64,000 bases of DNA from Chlorops oryzae (taxonomy: Eukaryota > Arthropoda > Insecta > Diptera > Chloropidae). Below the pieces are notes generated by a model. It saw only the letters and a program-made list of their open reading frames with translations, made no database searches and was not told where the DNA came from. The stretch is taken from positions 12,645,724 to 12,709,723 of the forward strand of contig CM035806.1 in assembly GCA_020466095.1 (NCBI GenBank). Direction: 5' to 3'. The position numbers and the translations under genes were made by a program. Positions 61,113 through 64,000 of the stretch are shown piece after piece. Position 1 is the stretch's first letter; each line of letters starts with the position of its first letter.

Positions 61113-61339
61113 AGGCGGAAAAATTGGGACTTAGAAAGATGCAAAGTAAATATTCAAATTTGTGGTAAAGTTTGATCCGATTAGGGGCGCGGGGGGTAGA
61201 AAGCAAGTTGGCAGTTATAAACTGAAGTTTCCTATCCAGTCATCAGACACGTCATGCATACAACAAGTGCTTAGAATTTTATTTTTATTTTTTATTAATA
61301 TTTGAATGAAAGCAACTTATTCCTCTAAGTTTTGAAATA

Positions 61340-62626
61340 TTAGGTGTAGTAAAAAGAAATCCATTATTTTTCCAATAGATGGCGTTATGTATCTGCATCT
61401 CGCGTTGTATAAGCCCGATCGTGTTCCGCTAGGGGGCATTAGAAAGATGACAGTTCGTACTAAAAAACTTTTTTGACACTTTTTTGATTGATTGATTCAG
61501 TTTTGTTTGAGAGCTTGTCAAAGATGGACATCAGCAAAGAGAAAATTCGCTACATTTTACAGTTTTTCTTCGATAAGGGAGAAAACGCAAGCCAGGCGGC
61601 TGAAAATGTGGATAGCGTTTATGGACCTGATACTGTAACAGCCAATCATGCGCAATTTTGGTTTCGTCGATTCCGTTCCGGTAACTTCGATGTCAAGGAT
61701 GCACCACGCACTGGAAGGCCAATTGTCGAAAATGTCGATAAAATCATGGAAATTATCGAGTCCGACCGTCATGTTAGCACTGTTTCGATTGCAAAAGAGC
61801 TAAAGATTGCACAAAAAACCGTTTGGAACCATTTGAATAAGGCTGGATACACAAAGAAGCTCGATGTATGGGTGCCACACGAGTTAACGCAAAAAAACCT
61901 CATAGACCGAATTTCCATCTGCGAATCGCTGCTGAACCGCAACAAAATCGACCCATTTCTGAAGCGGTTGGTGACTGGTGATGAAAAGTGGGTCACTTAC
62001 GACAACGTCAAGCGAAAACGGTCGTGGTCGAAACACGGTGAACCGGCGGAAACGGTGGCCAAGCCAGGATTGACGGCCAGGAAGGTTTTGCTGTGTGTTT
62101 GGTGGGATTGGCAGGGAATTATCTACTATGAGCTGCTCCCATACGGCAAAACTCTTAACTCGGAACTCTACTGTCAACAATTGGACCGTCTGAAGGAAGC
62201 AATTGCCCATAAGCGGCCAGCTTTGGCCAATAGGAGAGGAATTGTGTTCCATCAGGACAACGCCAGGCCACACACATCGATAGTGACTCGCCAGAAGCTC
62301 CGGGAGTTTGGTTGGGAGGTTCTTCTGCATCCACCTTATAGTCCGGACCTGGCACCAAGTGATTACCATCTGTTCCTGTCCATGGCGAACAATTTTGCTG
62401 GTGAAACATTCGCTTCAAGAGAGGCTTCTGAAATTCGACTGTCTCAATTTTTTGCTAATAGGAACGAGGGCTTCTATGAGAGAGGCATAATGAAATTACC
62501 TTTAAAATGGCAACAAGTTATCGAACAAAACGGCGCATATTTGACCTAAATCGGGTCATTCTAACTATCTTAAATAAAGCCCTCAATTTAATGCAAAAAT
62601 AATGGATTTCTTTTTACTACACCTAA
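61340..62626 (+). mobile_element. mariner element copy 2, structurally complete
   Basis: It is 1287 bp with perfect inverted ends of about 32 bp (TTAGGTGTAGTAAAAAGAAA...) and TA duplications at 61338-61339 and 62627-62628. It encodes an uninterrupted transposase and an AATAAA-type signal after the stop. It differs from copy 1 by only a handful of substitutions, which implies recent activity. Confidence 0.97.
61524..62549 (+). CDS. mariner transposase, apparently intact
   Basis: Cut-and-paste DNA transposase (Tc1/mariner superfamily) that acts in the nucleus on its own inverted ends and inserts at TA. It has 341 residues, close to the usual 345. I chose ATG at 61524 because it starts MDISKEKIRY, follows AAG, and gives family length. 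An amino-terminal paired-type helix-turn-helix region covers about residues 1-110. The WVPHEL linker is at 116-121. The catalytic triad is Asp153 (TGDEKW), Asp245 (HQDNARPH) and Asp280 (YSPDLAPSDYHLF). Asp245 and Asp280 are separated by 34 residues, the D34D signature of true mariners. No stop or frameshift is seen. The subfamily is not assigned with confidence. Confidence 0.95.
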   Translation: MDISKEKIRYILQFFFDKGENASQAAENVDSVYGPDTVTANHAQFWFRRFRSGNFDVKDAPRTGRPIVENVDKIMEIIESDRHVSTVSIAKELKIAQKTVWNHLNKAGYTKKLDVWVPHELTQKNLIDRISICESLLNRNKIDPFLKRLVTGDEKWVTYDNVKRKRSWSKHGEPAETVAKPGLTARKVLLCVWWDWQGIIYYELLPYGKTLNSELYCQQLDRLKEAIAHKRPALANRRGIVFHQDNARPHTSIVTRQKLREFGWEVLLHPPYSPDLAPSDYHLFLSMANNFAGETFASREASEIRLSQFFANRNEGFYERGIMKLPLKWQQVIEQNGAYLT

Positions 62627-62689
62627 TATTTTGAAATGTTTTATTATTATCTACCTAAGTATTCACAAAAAAAAAAAAAAAAAAAAAAA

Positions 62690-62755
62690 TTACGCCCGCC
62701 GCAGCGGGGATTGAACCCGCCTACATCGGATTGTTACTGCTTGTTTAGGCGAACG
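62690..62755 (-). repeat. tRNA-like fragment (SINE head or relic)
   Basis: The minus strand reads GGCGGGTTCAATCCCCGC, a T-arm-like B-box, then GCGGCGGGCG and a run of T. The 5' half does not pair with the 3' end as an acceptor stem. Not accepted as a tRNA gene. Confidence 0.45.
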
Positions 62756-63175
62756 AATTCCAGCAATTTTGGATTATTGTGTTCTCAAGATCATTGATTC
62801 ATGCATAGTAGGGAAGATATGTTTCATGGGCTCTCAAGCATCAATCAAACATTTTTTGTCTATGCATGAATTCCTATGATAAGCCTGTATAAAAAAGAAA
62901 TGAAAAGGCATGGAAGGTTGGCATGCATGCAAAGCACCCTTAAGAGGCATGATTCATGCATCTTTCATGAATATTTTTACAACTGGGTTAATACTAAAAG
63001 AAACTTTTCCGAGATTTGATCGGTTTTCAGACATTGCATACTCCGTGGACAAAGGTGTATTAAATTTCTCGATACTTGTGTACAGCCAAAAGCAGTGGGT
63101 ATGGGACATCATACATTGTTTGAATAAAAATGATGAGTTTTACCAACTGAATCAATTGAGCCATGCTAAATAATT

Positions 63176-63512
63176 GTGGTCCTCATGCAGGTTCGCATAT
63201 TTTACGAAGTGCGAAACTTTGCGACATGAAAAATGAACTGTCAAAATTTGGTATGGAAGAAATTTTACGAATTGTGACAAACTTTCCCATCGGTTTTTGC
63301 TTTGCAAAACGTCGTTAGCTACTTCGCATAATACAGATTTGGATCGGGCATACACGGCCAATCGCATTCGATATGCCTAGGACTTATGGTACAAATGGTA
63401 TTAAAACTTAATTTGAATAAGAAACGAACAGTTTGAAGATAGATAAAAACATTAATTTACGGAAAACCAATCAATTTTTCGAAGGCTTTTTGCGAACCTG
63501 CATGAGGACCAC
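63176..63512. mobile_element. MITE, family 'CTCATGCAG', copy 2
   Basis: Perfect inverted ends GTGGTCCTCATGCAGGTTCG at 63176 and complementary up to 63512. The outer ends match the 10864-11226 copy with a few changes; the interiors differ. Confidence 0.8.
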
Positions 63513-64000
63513 TAATGTAAAACGCAAATAGTTTCAGTAATAATTTATATTAGGTACCAATTAGAGTCAGTTTCAATGTCGTAACTGGTCAAAAGGGCCC
63601 ATGTCTTCGACGTGAACGTTTTAATCAGCTTTGATTGACCAGTTAAAAACGAAAAATAGTTGTTAAAGTTAATGTGGGAAAAGCAAATTATATATCATTT
63701 CTAAAACTGGAAATTACGGGCTGTAATCTCAAACAGCTGGTTTTTGTTTACACCACCGCTGGAAAAAAAATCAGTTACGCAATTTTTATTGCTAATAAAA
63801 TCAAGGTTGCATTTCAGCAGTATTGGCGTACATATATAAAATACTGCTACACAGCCAGAAAGAATATTTGTTAAGTTGTCTAATTTATACCTCCATTTAA
63901 TTTGATGTTTTAGGTAAATTTTTCATTTTCCGATTTTGTGTACGGTGTTTGTGGTATTTATTATAAATTCCCGCTTACATTTCGATGGATCTCTTCTTGG
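63513..64000. other. Noncoding right end
   Basis: AT-rich sequence without a recognised gene or repeat. Confidence 0.4.

Larger units (their letters stand above)
60668..62987. mobile_element. CATGATTCATG-rich inverted-repeat element with nested SINE head and mariner
   Basis: Left CCCAGTTGTGAAAA and right TTTTTACAACTGGG are inverted. About 120-bp subrepeats (CAGTTGTAAA.CAAGAA.GCATGC ... TTCATGATT) lie at 60665-60900. Similar inverted pieces (GGCATGATTCATGCATC) are at 62946. Mariner copy 2 and two tRNA-like fragments sit inside. Confidence 0.6.

Noticed and set aside
61038..62755. Possible tRNA genes (also at 911, 12510, 21711, 40271, 49550, 55510)
   Set aside because: B-box-like motifs are present but no matching acceptor stems and anticodon arms; most sit on SINE bodies.

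Overview
The window looks like AT-rich, transposon-dense genomic DNA from a higher fly. The evidence is short introns with GT/AG borders, a Drosophila-like Hr3 (DHR3/Hr46) nuclear receptor, mariner, jockey and Helentron-like elements, and very long simple repeats. I cannot name the species; a tephritid-like or other non-Drosophila schizophoran fly is an inference only. Gene density is very low.

Layout. 239-3743 (+) carries the DNA-binding-domain exon through the terminal exon of Hr3; the 5' part lies upstream of the window. The Hr3 stop is followed in frame by 86 further sense codons (to 4004). 5.7-16 kb is AT-rich intergenic or 3'-flanking DNA with a 750-bp foldback palindrome, a 1.1-kb (GTATAT)n array, several MITEs and Helentron-like repeats, one of them interrupted by a hAT-like MITE with a clean 8-bp target duplication. 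16.5-18.1 kb has leader-like sequence with two small ORFs. 22522-22939 (+) is a small secreted, His-rich protein gene lacking its first exon. 28.5-31.1 kb and 35-36.2 kb look like untranslated leader exons of genes whose coding parts I cannot see.

The right half is mostly nested mobile DNA. It includes a pogo-like MITE (31.9 kb); a 3.1-kb TA-flanked element holding a 123/74-bp higher-order satellite and a 0.9-kb heptanucleotide array, itself inside a hAT-like remnant (44.1-47.4 kb); a second copy of an 18.4-kb TA-flanked element (47.6 kb); and palindromic elements at 48.3-50.9 kb. A decayed jockey-clade reverse transcriptase (53.7-54.5 kb, minus) and two almost identical mariner copies (57.2 and 61.3 kb) follow. 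Mariner copy 2 is intact; copy 1 has lost its start codon through a small deletion with templated filler.

Only two cellular genes (Hr3 and the His-rich secreted protein) are well supported. Many open frames in the window are by-products of simple repeats or palindromes. The strongest new leads are the open frame past the Hr3 stop, the Hr3 intron with no pyrimidine tract, the satellite-carrying element, and the apparently intact mariner.
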